Notes: generated by a model not told the origin, from the letters alone. A DNA stretch of 8,394 nucleotides from Brevundimonas sp. UBA5936 (GCA_002430835.1 DJDA01000028.1:1-8394); one strand, 5' to 3'; shown: positions 1 through 6,673, counted from the stretch's first letter. Numbers and translations: made by a program.

Positions 1-457
1 CAGAGCCCGTGTGGCGCAGACAGGCCGTGCCGGAAGCGGCGGGCGCAGGGCGCGCGGCGTCGGCGGCGGCGGGCTGACCGACAGGCGCGGCGTCGGCCAT
101 CGTCACGGCGGGCGCCTCGGGCGGAGGCGCGAAGGAAGCGGTCGGCGCCGCGACCAGAGAGCCGGTCGAATCCAGGCCGACATCCAGGGCGCTGGTGGCC
201 ACGCCGTTCTTCTGGGCGCAGTCAGCCAAGGTGGCCAGGCCGACGAACTGTCCGTTGACGAAGCAACGCAGCTCTCGCGTCGGCTCCAGGGTCGGGGCCT
301 CGGCGACGTCGATGGTCAGCCCCCCCTTGGACGCCGGCGGCGCCTCGACAGGTCCGTCGCGCCCGCCGCTGAACACCAGGGCGGCCGCCACCGCGCCAAC
401 GACGGCCAGGCCGGCGCCGACGATCAGGACCGTACGATTGTCTTTGGAAAGGGCCAT
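1..457 (-). CDS. Membrane-anchored hypothetical protein, 3' end outside window
   Basis: An open minus-strand frame begins at ATG 455-457 and runs off the left edge with no stop, giving 152 visible codons. The product starts with MALSKDNRTV, then one hydrophobic segment at about residues 10-29 (LIVGAGLAVVGAVAAALVF), consistent with a single N-terminal membrane anchor. A small conserved-looking core follows at about 62-95, including RCFVNGQFVG and LADCAQKNGV with Cys65 and Cys80, which could form a periplasmic disulfide. After that comes a long Ala/Pro-rich, probably disordered stretch at about 100-145, with another Cys at 146. Codon third positions are strongly GC, as in the neighbouring genes. 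It lies 79 bp downstream of flaEY on the same strand and could be co-transcribed with it; a GAGAGC stretch upstream is a weak ribosome site. I do not recognise a named family, and no function is assigned. A link to flagella would rest only on position. Confidence 0.7.
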   Translation of the reverse strand, partial: MALSKDNRTVLIVGAGLAVVGAVAAALVFSGGRDGPVEAPPASKGGLTIDVAEAPTLEPTRELRCFVNGQFVGLATLADCAQKNGVATSALDVGLDSTGSLVAAPTASFAPPPEAPAVTMADAAPVGQPAAADAARPAPAASGTACLRHTGS

Positions 458-536
458 GCAGCTCTCAACGCTAACGAAGGCCCCACTAACCCCGTCCGCC
501 CTACGGCCGTCAACCGAAAGCGCCTTTCATCCCGGC

Positions 537-3254
537 TTAGCCTGTGAGTCGCGCCAGGGCGGCCTGATAGTTGGCCAGTTGAGCCTGCAGATAGGCCGGC
601 GCCTGCCCCGTGACCGGCGGCTTGGACGCTTCGGGCGACAGGGCGCGATAGGCGTCGCGCATGGCCTTGATCGCCAGTTGCACCTGATCCTTGGACTTGG
701 CGATGGCCTCGGCGCTGGACAGATTGAGCAGCGGCGACAGGTCGACGCCGAAGGTCTTCTTCTTGTCGTCCGCCGACTTGCCGATGAAGCCGGGCGTCAG
801 GCCCAGCCCCGCCAGGGCGTCGCGTCCGCCCTCACCAGGGATCAGCACGGCCCCGGCTCGCCCGTCAGCGCTGGTGATCGACAGACGCTGGACGCCGCCG
901 CTGGTCACGCGCGTGTCGCCGTCCATGCCCGTCAGATAGTCCCGGTCCGTCTTGATGGTGACCTTGAGGTGGCGGCCCGAAGCCAGTTCGATCTTGCGCG
1001 CCAGGGATTGCAGCGTGTCCTTGGCCTCGATGGTCACAGCCGTCTGCCGCCCGGTCGCGGGGTTCTGCACATAGAAGCGATCGCCGGCGCGCACGGCGGT
1101 GGCGTCCACCAGAGCCTTGGAATCGCTCTGGTCGATCTCGCCCTGCGGCAGACCCAGGCGATCCAGAACGCTGGCGCCGCCGGAGGAAACCGTCAGGGCC
1201 AGCGGCTTGGCCTGCCCCTCGGCCGCCGTCCAGGTCTGGCTCCATTCCACCTGGCCGGTCTGAGCGTCCAATCGCGCCAGATAACCGCGCGTGGGATCAT
1301 CCTTCTTGGCGCCGAGAGGGCGGTCCGAAACGCCGGTCAGCCAGACCTTGCCGTCATGCACCTTGACGTCGGCGGCCGTGTCGTCCCCCTCGCCGCCGTA
1401 GTAGGTCAGCCGATCCGCGCCCGAGGCGGCCAGGTCCGTGGATAACGTGGCGAAGAAGGCGTCCTGCCCGCCCGCGTGGGCGTTGCCGACCTGACCAGCG
1501 TTCAGGGCGCCGTTGCCCGTCGCCCCCGACACGATCAGCCGCCCGTTCGCCACCGCCAGACCGGCGATCTCGCCGCCCGAGGACGCGCCCAGGTTCCGCT
1601 CGCTCAGCAACTCAGGCGCGCCCGTCGGGCCGACGCGGAAGTGACGCAGCACGAAGGCGCCGTTCTCGACGCCCGCCGTATAGAGATTGTCGCCGTCGAT
1701 GGTCATGGCCTGGACGTTGTCGTCCCCCGCCGTGCCGAACTGGGCCGCGCCGGTCGCCGTCGCCTTGATCGGCGCCAGGCTGTGGATCTGGCTTTCGCTG
1801 AAGGCCTGGACGTAGCCGTCCCAGCCGCCCACGGCCGAGGTTCCCGGCATGGCCGACTTGGCGCGCCCCGCCACATAGACCCGGCCGTCCGCGCCGAAGG
1901 AGACCGCCGTCGCCTCGTCTTCGGCCCTGGCGCCGCGCCTCTGGGTCCACTGCTCGCGGCCCTCGGCGTCGAAGACGGTGACGAAGCTGTCCGCCGTCGT
2001 GGCCGAGGCTCCGGCCTCGCCAGGAACCAAGGCGCCGACCACTGAGCCGGCCACCGCCACCCGTCCGTCCGCATCCACGGCGATGGCGTAGCCGCTGGCC
2101 TTAGAGGCCGCGCCCAGAGCCCGGCTGACCACCACATTGCCCGCCGAATCCAGCTTCATCAGAACGACGTCGGCCTGGCCCTTGATCGGCTGCGTCGAGG
2201 AGCCGGCGTTGACGTCAGCCACGATCCACATGGAGCCGTCGGGCCCCGCGGCGCTGGCGCGCACCGTCTCGACGCCGTCCGGCAGGTTGGAGACGCCGCT
2301 GCGGCCCTCGACCCAGAAACTCTCGCCGCCCGCGCCGGCGACCGGATTGCCGTCCGGGTCGAACTTCAGCACTTCGTGACCGCCCTTGGTCCCGACGCCC
2401 TGCACCACCTGGATCGAATCGCGCGCCTCTGCGGGAACGAAGCTGATCGTCTCCGCCGAGGTTCCGCTGACCGTCAGCCCCCAACGTGTCGGCCCGGCCG
2501 GCAGGGTGATGGTCTTGTCGCCCGCCTTCACGGTTCGCGGCTCGGCCTCGATCATCTGGCGGTGGATGCGGGTCTGCACGCCCGCCGCTTCCAGCTTGCC
2601 GTTGATGTGCTCCAGCACCGCATCCATGGTGCGCGGCGTCGTCCCCATCTCGGCCAGGTCGATGTTGACCGTCTGGGTTCCCGTCAGGGTCTTCACCGTG
2701 ACGCCGAAGCGCACGTCGCCCTGAAAGGCCGCGACCGGGTCTGTCAGGGCGCCGTCATGGATCGGGCCGGTCAGATATTTGGAATTGTCGCGTGCGACGG
2801 CCGCCGTGGACTGGCTCTGCGAGGCCGAAACGCCCTGCACGATACGCACGCCGTCGAACTGGGCCGAGGCCAGGAAGTCCGTCACCTCGGCCACGCCCGA
2901 GGCGAAACGGCGCGACAACTGGTCGGCCTCCAGCCTGCCTACGCCCCGCTCGCCCGCCCGCGTCGTCAGGGCTTCCAGCATGGTCAGCCCCTGATACATG
3001 GCGAAGATCTTGCGATAGTCGCCGGACGAGGCCCCTTTGACGTCAAGGACCGCATTCTCTTCGTTGACGAGTTTGCGCCCGCTCAGCGCCGAGCGCAGCA
3101 GGTCCGATTGGCTCGGCTTTTCCTTGGGTGTCAGGGTCCAGGGCGCGGTCGGCTGCGTCTTGGGCTTTGGCGCAGGCGCAGCCGAAGGCAGGCCGCCGAG
3201 ACCCGTCCCCGCGCCGAAAAGACCAAGCAGATAGCTGTTGTTGATCGCCGCCAC
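537..3254 (-). CDS. flaEY: FlaEY-like flagellar filament-associated/regulatory protein
   Basis: This 905-residue protein starts at GTG 3252-3254; a GGAGG ribosome site 5 nt upstream supports that start. In Caulobacter crescentus, FlaEY is encoded beside the flagellins, is required for normal filaments and modulates flagellin expression. Visible layout: a short N-terminus (NNSYLLGLFG) and Pro/Lys-rich linker (1-50); a helical region resembling flagellin/hook-associated proteins (about 75-140, with FLASAQFDGVRIVQG where flagellins have FDGVNLF); a segment like the flagellin hook IN motif (about 182-230, DAVLEHINGKLEAAGVQTR). The centre (about 290-680) holds repeated blades of the form DADGRVAVAGS, GADGRVYVAGR, DGDNLYTAGV, ANGRLIVSGAT and HDGKVWLTGVS, as in SBBP-type beta-propellers. 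A second IN-like motif lies at about 722-768, and an amphipathic helical C-terminus at about 845-905. No classical signal peptide is visible, so export through the flagellar system is likely but inferred. It lies 246 bp after a flagellin. The family call is from remembered architecture and context; the propeller is from repeat reading. Confidence 0.82.
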   Translation of the reverse strand: MAAINNSYLLGLFGAGTGLGGLPSAAPAPKPKTQPTAPWTLTPKEKPSQSDLLRSALSGRKLVNEENAVLDVKGASSGDYRKIFAMYQGLTMLEALTTRAGERGVGRLEADQLSRRFASGVAEVTDFLASAQFDGVRIVQGVSASQSQSTAAVARDNSKYLTGPIHDGALTDPVAAFQGDVRFGVTVKTLTGTQTVNIDLAEMGTTPRTMDAVLEHINGKLEAAGVQTRIHRQMIEAEPRTVKAGDKTITLPAGPTRWGLTVSGTSAETISFVPAEARDSIQVVQGVGTKGGHEVLKFDPDGNPVAGAGGESFWVEGRSGVSNLPDGVETVRASAAGPDGSMWIVADVNAGSSTQPIKGQADVVLMKLDSAGNVVVSRALGAASKASGYAIAVDADGRVAVAGSVVGALVPGEAGASATTADSFVTVFDAEGREQWTQRRGARAEDEATAVSFGADGRVYVAGRAKSAMPGTSAVGGWDGYVQAFSESQIHSLAPIKATATGAAQFGTAGDDNVQAMTIDGDNLYTAGVENGAFVLRHFRVGPTGAPELLSERNLGASSGGEIAGLAVANGRLIVSGATGNGALNAGQVGNAHAGGQDAFFATLSTDLAASGADRLTYYGGEGDDTAADVKVHDGKVWLTGVSDRPLGAKKDDPTRGYLARLDAQTGQVEWSQTWTAAEGQAKPLALTVSSGGASVLDRLGLPQGEIDQSDSKALVDATAVRAGDRFYVQNPATGRQTAVTIEAKDTLQSLARKIELASGRHLKVTIKTDRDYLTGMDGDTRVTSGGVQRLSITSADGRAGAVLIPGEGGRDALAGLGLTPGFIGKSADDKKKTFGVDLSPLLNLSSAEAIAKSKDQVQLAIKAMRDAYRALSPEASKPPVTGQAPAYLQAQLANYQAALARLTG

Positions 3255-3369
3255 GCAAGCCTCCGCCCGTCAGCATCGCTCACTGCGGTAACGAACTGTT
3301 TAACCGTCGCCAGGAACCGGCGCCCGACGGCGTCGTTTTCGCCTCGCCACAGCCGAGGTGAGACCACCC

Positions 3370-3492
3370 ATGTCACGCGTGCGCTGGATATTGATGAGGC
3401 TGATGAGCCTCTATGGCCTGATCCCCCGACCGACCCGCCGTCGGCCGCCTCCCCTGTCGCTAGGACACGGCGCGCACCGGCGGCTGGGCTAG
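3370..3492 (+). CDS. Possible 40-residue small protein between flagellin and flaEY
   Basis: An ATG-to-TAG frame of 40 codons lies in the 246-bp spacer, opposite in strand to its neighbours. GAGGTGA upstream could act as a ribosome site about 8 nt before the ATG. The product begins MSRVRWILMRLMSLYGLIPR, a short hydrophobic, basic helix, followed by an Arg/Pro-rich tail (PTRRRPPPLSLGHGAHRRLG). By my count GC is about 68%, 60% and 80% at codon positions 1, 2 and 3. That order is expected of a real gene, but 40 codons is weak statistics in GC-rich DNA. No promoter is evident on the plus strand, and a 6-bp inverted repeat (3396-3401 and 3406-3411) lies inside. It may be a membrane-associated microprotein or simply noise; no family is recognised. 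Confidence 0.33.
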   Translation: MSRVRWILMRLMSLYGLIPRPTRRRPPPLSLGHGAHRRLG

Positions 3493-3500
3493 GGCCGCGA

Positions 3501-4442
3501 TCAGCCCTTGAACAGCGACAGGATGATCTGCGGCGCCTGGTTGGCGATCGACAGCGCCTGGGCGCCCAGTTGCTGCTGAACCTGCAGGGCCTGCAGTCGC
3601 GCGCTTTCACGGGCCATGTCCGCATCGACCAGATTGCCGACGCCGACCTCCAGCGAGTCCATCAGCTTGGTGACGAACTGAGTGTGCTTCTCGATCTGCT
3701 TGGACTGGGCGCCCAGTTCGGCCAGCCTGGAGTTGGCCGTCGCCAGCGCGGTCTCGACGGCGGCCAGCACCTCTGTCGCATTCGCTTCCGTCAGCAGGCT
3801 GGGCGCAGCCGTTCCGGGCACCGCCGCCACGTCATCCGCATTGCCCGGAATTCCATCCGGACCGGCGTTGCCGGGGGTGCCGCCGAAAACGTTATTCAGA
3901 CCAAGCCCCTCCAGCGTCATGTCCTGGCGGTTCATGGTGATCGTCTCGGACGCATCCGCATTGGCCAGGAAGTTCAGCGGCGTCAGACCCGCAGGCGTGG
4001 CGGGTCGCGTTCCGCCCACCTTGCCGTTCAGAATATTCTCGCCGTCGAAGGCGGCGTTGTCCGCGAACGACTGCAGGGACTTCAGCAGCGACTGGAACTC
4101 GTCGTTGTAGGCCTTGCGGGTCGCGTCGGAAGCCGACGGATCCGCCGCCGCCGTGGCCTTCTGGCGCAGTTCCACCAGAATGTCGGAGATCTGCTGACCA
4201 GCGGCCAGGGCGACATCGGCGATGGAGGTGGCGCGGTTCAGGCTGGTCTTGACCGATTCCAGCGCATTCATGTCAGCGCGCTGGTTCTGGGCGACGGCCC
4301 AGGTGGCGGCGTTGTCGCGCGCGCCCTGCACCTTCAGGCCCGTGTTCACCCGGCTCTGGGTCGCCGCCAGCTTGGAGTTGGTGGCGTTCAGGTTCTGAAG
4401 CGCGACAAGCGCCGACGCATTGGTGATTACGCTGTTGCTCAT
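3501..4442 (-). CDS. Flagellin, longer divergent paralogue (fljJ-like position)
   Basis: This is a 313-residue flagellin, a structural subunit of the flagellar filament exported by the flagellar type III system. The frame is open further upstream, but ATG 4440-4442 is chosen because MSNSVITNASALVALQNLNA aligns directly with the start of the two other flagellins here. The N-terminal D0/D1 helices span about 1-140 (SRVNTGLKVQGARDNAA, then FDGENILNG). The C-terminal D1/D0 helices span about 225-313 (DSLEVGVGNLVDADMARES, then QLGAQALSIANQAPQIILSLF). The middle (about 141-220) is longer than in the paralogues and holds a Gly/Pro/Asn/Asp-rich patch, GNAGPDGIPGNADD, near 191-204. The ribosome site is weaker than in the other two, with GAGG about 11 nt before the start, and there is no copy of their 66-nt leader. 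In Caulobacter, fljJ occupies the comparable place, so this may be its counterpart. No clear sigma-54 promoter was found in the 137 bp upstream. Confidence 0.93.
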   Translation of the reverse strand: MSNSVITNASALVALQNLNATNSKLAATQSRVNTGLKVQGARDNAATWAVAQNQRADMNALESVKTSLNRATSIADVALAAGQQISDILVELRQKATAAADPSASDATRKAYNDEFQSLLKSLQSFADNAAFDGENILNGKVGGTRPATPAGLTPLNFLANADASETITMNRQDMTLEGLGLNNVFGGTPGNAGPDGIPGNADDVAAVPGTAAPSLLTEANATEVLAAVETALATANSRLAELGAQSKQIEKHTQFVTKLMDSLEVGVGNLVDADMARESARLQALQVQQQLGAQALSIANQAPQIILSLFKG

Positions 4443-4506
4443 GGCTGTTCTCGCCTCAGTCCGATTCTGGCGAGCATTAGTGACGCTGATTCCTGAGCGT
4501 ATGGTT

Positions 4507-4533
4507 AACGCCATCGCAACGCCTATTAACGCC
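4507..4533. repeat. Three helically phased AACGCC direct repeats upstream of third flagellin
   Basis: AACGCC occurs at 4507-4512, 4518-4523 and 4528-4533 (GGCGTT on the transcribed strand), spaced 11 and 10 bp, about one helical turn each. The outer copies extend to TTAACGCC. The block lies 65-91 bp upstream of the flagellin start at 4442 and after the flaG stop. Such phasing suits a protein binding one face of the DNA. The TTAA halves recall CtrA half-sites, but the TTAA-N7-TTAA spacing is absent. The regulatory role is inference. Confidence 0.35.
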
Positions 4534-4579
4534 GCCCGGCCATGCCGAGAGGCGTTTCATGGTTCGGACGCGCGGCTGG

Positions 4580-4861
4580 TCAGGCCTCGGTCTTGATGAT
4601 CTTCCCGACGTCGTAGGCCGGGCTTTGGCGCAGTTTCAGCACTTCCTCGCGCGGGAACTGGCGGATCACCTCCCCGGTCACGCGATCCAGGGTCTTGTAG
4701 ACATAGCCCGTCGACTCGCGCTCGATCGTCAGTCGGTAACGGCCCGCGTCATCGGCGGCACCCTGAGACGCCTGAACAGCGGGTTTAGACTCGACCACGA
4801 CGCCCTGCGGCTCGCGGTCCAGATAGGTTACGCTGGAAACTCCTGCGACATTGTCAGCCAT
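4580..4861 (-). CDS. flaG: FlaG family flagellar protein
   Basis: A 93-residue protein that ends with the core of the FlaG family: YVYKTLDRVTGEVIRQFP at about 53-70, followed by REEVLKL. The usual family motif is a hydrophobic strand, then D-x-x-TGEVIRQ-hydrophobic-P-x-E. The first 40 residues are polar and probably flexible, as is common in FlaG. FlaG proteins are small cytoplasmic factors linked to filament length or flagellin handling in several bacteria; the molecular mechanism is not settled. The start at ATG 4859-4861 fits the family length. An AGAGGG stretch lies very close to it (about 2-3 nt), a short spacing. A GC-rich hairpin (4870-4886) sits immediately upstream. The gene lies between flagellins, following a terminator-like hairpin and 137 bp ahead of the third flagellin. 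No clear promoter of its own was recognised. Confidence 0.88.
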   Translation of the reverse strand: MADNVAGVSSVTYLDREPQGVVVESKPAVQASQGAADDAGRYRLTIERESTGYVYKTLDRVTGEVIRQFPREEVLKLRQSPAYDVGKIIKTEA

Positions 4862-4869
4862 ATCCCTCT

Positions 4870-4886
4870 GCGCGGACCTGCCGCGC
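4870..4886 (-). promoter_or_regulatory. GC-rich hairpin directly before the flaG ribosome site
   Basis: A perfect 6-bp inverted repeat (GCGCGG with CCGCGC, 5-nt loop) ends 8 nt before the flaG start codon, abutting the AGAGGG stretch. In the flaG transcript it would form a stable stem next to the ribosome site and might affect translation. In GC-rich DNA such stems also arise by chance, so function is uncertain. Confidence 0.3.
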
Positions 4887-4908
4887 CTCCCGTCTCAACG
4901 ATGCGAGA

Positions 4909-4935
4909 AAGGGGCGAACCAGCGGCCCGCCCCTT
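4909..4935 (-). terminator. Terminator-like hairpin after second flagellin
   Basis: In the minus-strand transcript, AAGGGGCG (4935-4928) pairs with CGCCCCTT (4916-4909) across an 11-nt loop, 17 nt past the flagellin stop codon at 4952. It is followed by a short pyrimidine-rich run (TTTCTC) rather than a strong U tract. It probably ends or reduces the flagellin transcript before flaG, which would leave flaG with low read-through or its own promoter. Confidence 0.55.
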
Positions 4936-4951
4936 CCTTAACCGCGTCGGA

Positions 4952-5755
4952 TTAGCGGAACAGGCCCAGCAGGATCGAGCTGGACTGGTTCGCGATCGAC
5001 AGCGCCTGCACGCCCAGCTGCTGCTTGGTCTGCAGAGCCGTCAGGCGAGCGCTTTCCTTGGCCAGGTCGGCGTCGACCAGGTTGCCGATGCCGACTTCAA
5101 GCGAGTCCTGCATCTTGCTGACGAAGGTCAACTGGCGATCCATGGACTTGGACTTGGTGCCCAGGTCGCCCAGCACGGCGGTGAAGGCCGTGATAGCGCC
5201 TTCGACCGCAGCGGTCGTGGCGGTGGCCACGGTCGCCGTGCCGCCAGCGGTGGCGACGGCAGTGTCAGTCCCGGCGATCGCCTTCACGGTGAAGGTGTCG
5301 GCCGCGCCGGTGCCGGTGCGGACGTCGACAGCCGCGGCGTTGGCCTTGAACAGGTTCACGCCGTCGAAGCTCGCGCCGCCCAGCGCCTTGGTGATTTCAT
5401 TGCCCAGGGCGTTGAAGTCGGCCAGGTAGGCCGTTTGAGCCGCGCCGGTCGACGAAGCGATGGCGACCGCCAGACCCTTCTGTTCTTCCAGAGCCTTGGT
5501 GACGATCTCGCCGGCGGCCAGGGCCACATCGACGATCGACTGACCGCGCTGGATCGACTGCTTCACCGAGTCCAGAGCGCCCATTTCGGCGCGCTGCGAC
5601 GTGGCGATGGCGAAGATGGCGCCGTTGTCCTTGGCCGTGGAGACCTTCAGGCCGGTGTTGACGCGGTTCTGCGTGACGTTGAGGTCGCGGTTCGTCGCGT
5701 TCAGATTTTGCAGGGCGATGAGAGCGCCCGCATTGGTGTTGATGCTGTTAGCCAT
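4952..5755 (-). CDS. Flagellin, second of a tandem near-identical pair (fljK/fljL type)
   Basis: A 267-residue flagellin filament subunit. The D0/D1 N-terminus (MANSINTNAGALIALQNLNA, then VNTGLKVSTAKDNGAIFAIA) and the C-terminus (DSLEVGIGNLVDADLAKESA, ending ILLGLFR) match the upstream paralogue almost residue for residue. The central 65 residues or so (about 140-200) are Ala/Thr/Gly-rich and differ, as expected for the filament surface. The start at ATG 5753-5755 is fixed by alignment and by AAAGGA 8 nt upstream. The last 96 nt of the gene (4952-5047) are identical to those of the paralogue at 5867-5962, including synonymous sites. The gene carries a 66-nt leader like that of the paralogue but no sigma-54 promoter in the 111-bp spacer, so expression by read-through is likely. 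It corresponds to the fljK/fljL pair of Caulobacter; which one is not decidable here. Confidence 0.95.
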   Translation of the reverse strand: MANSINTNAGALIALQNLNATNRDLNVTQNRVNTGLKVSTAKDNGAIFAIATSQRAEMGALDSVKQSIQRGQSIVDVALAAGEIVTKALEEQKGLAVAIASSTGAAQTAYLADFNALGNEITKALGGASFDGVNLFKANAAAVDVRTGTGAADTFTVKAIAGTDTAVATAGGTATVATATTAAVEGAITAFTAVLGDLGTKSKSMDRQLTFVSKMQDSLEVGIGNLVDADLAKESARLTALQTKQQLGVQALSIANQSSSILLGLFR

Positions 5756-5821
5756 TTTGGCTGTCCTTTGTCTTCAGACGATGGCCGACGCCGTTTTGGC
5801 GTCGGTGAGCATTCTGCTCGG
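5756..5821 (-). promoter_or_regulatory. Flagellin mRNA leader, copy without its own promoter
   Basis: These 66 nt match the leader 6674-6739 at 60 of 66 positions without gaps, and the similarity stops abruptly at 5821. In the transcript sense there are three stems: GAGCA/TGCTC around GAA (5819-5807); a perfect 8-bp stem CCGACGCC/GGCGTCGG with a 5-nt loop (5805-5785); and GTCT/AGAC (5780-5771). The ribosome site AAAGGA (5769-5764) follows, 8 nt before ATG. In Caulobacter crescentus the FlbT protein binds the fljK 5' untranslated region and controls flagellin mRNA stability; these leaders are candidates for the same kind of control. That link is inference, as flbT is not in the window. Confidence 0.6.
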
Positions 5822-5836
5822 TAGCGAGAGGTGGTC

Positions 5837-5860
5837 AGGCGGCGGCCTCAACCGCCGCCT
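5837..5860 (-). terminator. Stable hairpin between the two tandem flagellins
   Basis: A perfect 9-bp stem (AGGCGGCGG with CCGCCGCCT, 6-nt loop) begins 6 nt after the TAA of the upstream flagellin (5867-5869) and ends 15 nt before the conserved leader of the next. There is no U tract, so it is a poor intrinsic terminator. It could act as partial attenuator or as a 3'-end barrier that stabilises the upstream flagellin message after processing. Confidence 0.45.
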
Positions 5861-5866
5861 TCAGCG

Positions 5867-6673
5867 TTAGCGGAACAGGCCCAGCAGGATCGAGCTGGAC
5901 TGGTTCGCGATCGACAGCGCCTGCACGCCCAGCTGCTGCTTGGTCTGCAGAGCCGTCAGGCGGGCGCTTTCCTTGGCCAGGTCGGCGTCAACCAGGTTGC
6001 CGATGCCGACTTCGAGCGAGTCCTGCATCTTGCTGACGAAGGTCAGCTGACGCTCCATCGACTTCGACTGGGTGCCCAGCTTGCCGAGTTCGGCGGTGAA
6101 GCCGCTGATGGCGGTGTTGACGGCCGTGATCGCAGCCTGAGCGGCCGTGGCGTCCGCCGGAGCCGACAGGGTGGCCGTGGTGGCGACGGTGATCGCCGCG
6201 CCCGTGCCGATGTTCTGGGTCGCACCCGAGGTGCTGGTCAGAACCGACTGCTGCGTGGCGTTGGAGAACAGGTTCACGCCGTCGAAGGTCGCGCCGGCCA
6301 GGGCCTTGGTGATTTCACCGCCCAGGGCGTTGTAGTCGGCCAGATAGGCCGTTTGAGCCGCGCCGGTCGACGAAGCGATGGCGACCGCCAGGCTCTTTTG
6401 TTCTTCCAGGGCCTTGGTGATGGTCTCGCCGGCGGCCAGGGCCACGTCGACGATCGACTGACCGCGCTGGATCGACTGCTTCACCGAATCCAGAGCGCCC
6501 ATTTCGGCGCGCTGTGCGGTGGCGATAGCGAAGATCGCGCCGTTGTCCTTGGCCGTGGAGACCTTCAGACCCGTATTCACGCGGTTTTGCGCGACGTTCA
6601 GGTCACGATTCGTCGCGTTCAGGTTTTGCAGGGCGATGAGAGCGCCAGCATTGGTGTTGATGCTGTTAGCCAT
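5867..6673 (-). CDS. Flagellin, promoter-proximal member of tandem pair (fljK/fljL type)
   Basis: A 268-residue flagellin subunit of the filament. Conserved N-terminal D0/D1 helices (about 1-135, ending FDGVNLF) and C-terminal helices (about 205-268, LTFVSKMQDSLEVGIGNLVD to ILLGLFR) surround a Ser/Thr/Ala-rich variable centre (SNATQQSVLTSTSGATQNIG and beyond) that would face outward and could be glycosylated. The start at ATG 6671-6673 is preceded by AAAGGA with an 8-nt spacer. A sigma-54 promoter (6750-6765) lies upstream, predicting a 66-nt leader. In Caulobacter, flagellins are late (class IV) flagellar genes using sigma-54 with the activator FlbD and are further controlled after transcription. 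The gene is probably co-transcribed with the next flagellin. Confidence 0.95.
   Translation of the reverse strand: MANSINTNAGALIALQNLNATNRDLNVAQNRVNTGLKVSTAKDNGAIFAIATAQRAEMGALDSVKQSIQRGQSIVDVALAAGETITKALEEQKSLAVAIASSTGAAQTAYLADYNALGGEITKALAGATFDGVNLFSNATQQSVLTSTSGATQNIGTGAAITVATTATLSAPADATAAQAAITAVNTAISGFTAELGKLGTQSKSMERQLTFVSKMQDSLEVGIGNLVDADLAKESARLTALQTKQQLGVQALSIANQSSSILLGLFR

Larger units (their letters stand above)
4952..5962. repeat. Tandem flagellin gene duplication; ends marked by 96-nt identical blocks
   Basis: Bases 4952-5047 and 5867-5962 are identical in a direct repeat with an offset of 915 bp; they encode the last 31 residues and stop of each flagellin. Similarity continues with scattered substitutions through the N-terminal halves and the leaders, and breaks only in the central surface-exposed segment. 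This is a tandem duplication with probable gene conversion at the conserved ends. Confidence 0.85.

Noticed and set aside
516..528. GAAAG/CTTTC hairpin downstream of flaEY as terminator
   Set aside because: The stem is only 5 bp with no U tract on the minus strand; it cannot be distinguished from chance.
3213..3254. Similarity of the FlaEY N-terminus (SYLLGLFG) to the flagellin C-terminus (ILLGLFR)
   Set aside because: It is a short hydrophobic match at opposite ends of the proteins; too short to support homology.
3281..3305. CtrA-like TTAA/TTAC pair upstream of flaEY
   Set aside because: The spacing between halves is 8 rather than 7 and the second half is degenerate, so it does not meet the TTAA-N7-TTAA pattern.
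3351..3366. GG-N10-GC match on the minus strand upstream of flaEY (TGGTCTCACCTCGGCT)
   Set aside because: It keeps the GG and GC spacing but lacks the CACG and TTGC context; matches this weak are expected by chance in GC-rich DNA. The AGGC-N8-TGGC match at about 4515-4530 was rejected for the same reason.
2376..4496. 706-codon plus-strand open frame across flaEY and the third flagellin
   Set aside because: It is antisense to two well-supported genes, is rich in Arg/Gly/His as expected from reading GC-rich codons in the wrong frame, and spans an intergenic spacer. The same reasoning rejects the plus-strand frames at 195-1445, 4559-5824 and 5831-6817.
4443..4514. N-terminal extension of the third flagellin (24 extra codons from 4514)
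   Set aside because: The extension has no match to flagellin N-termini, and alignment with the paralogues fixes the start at 4442.
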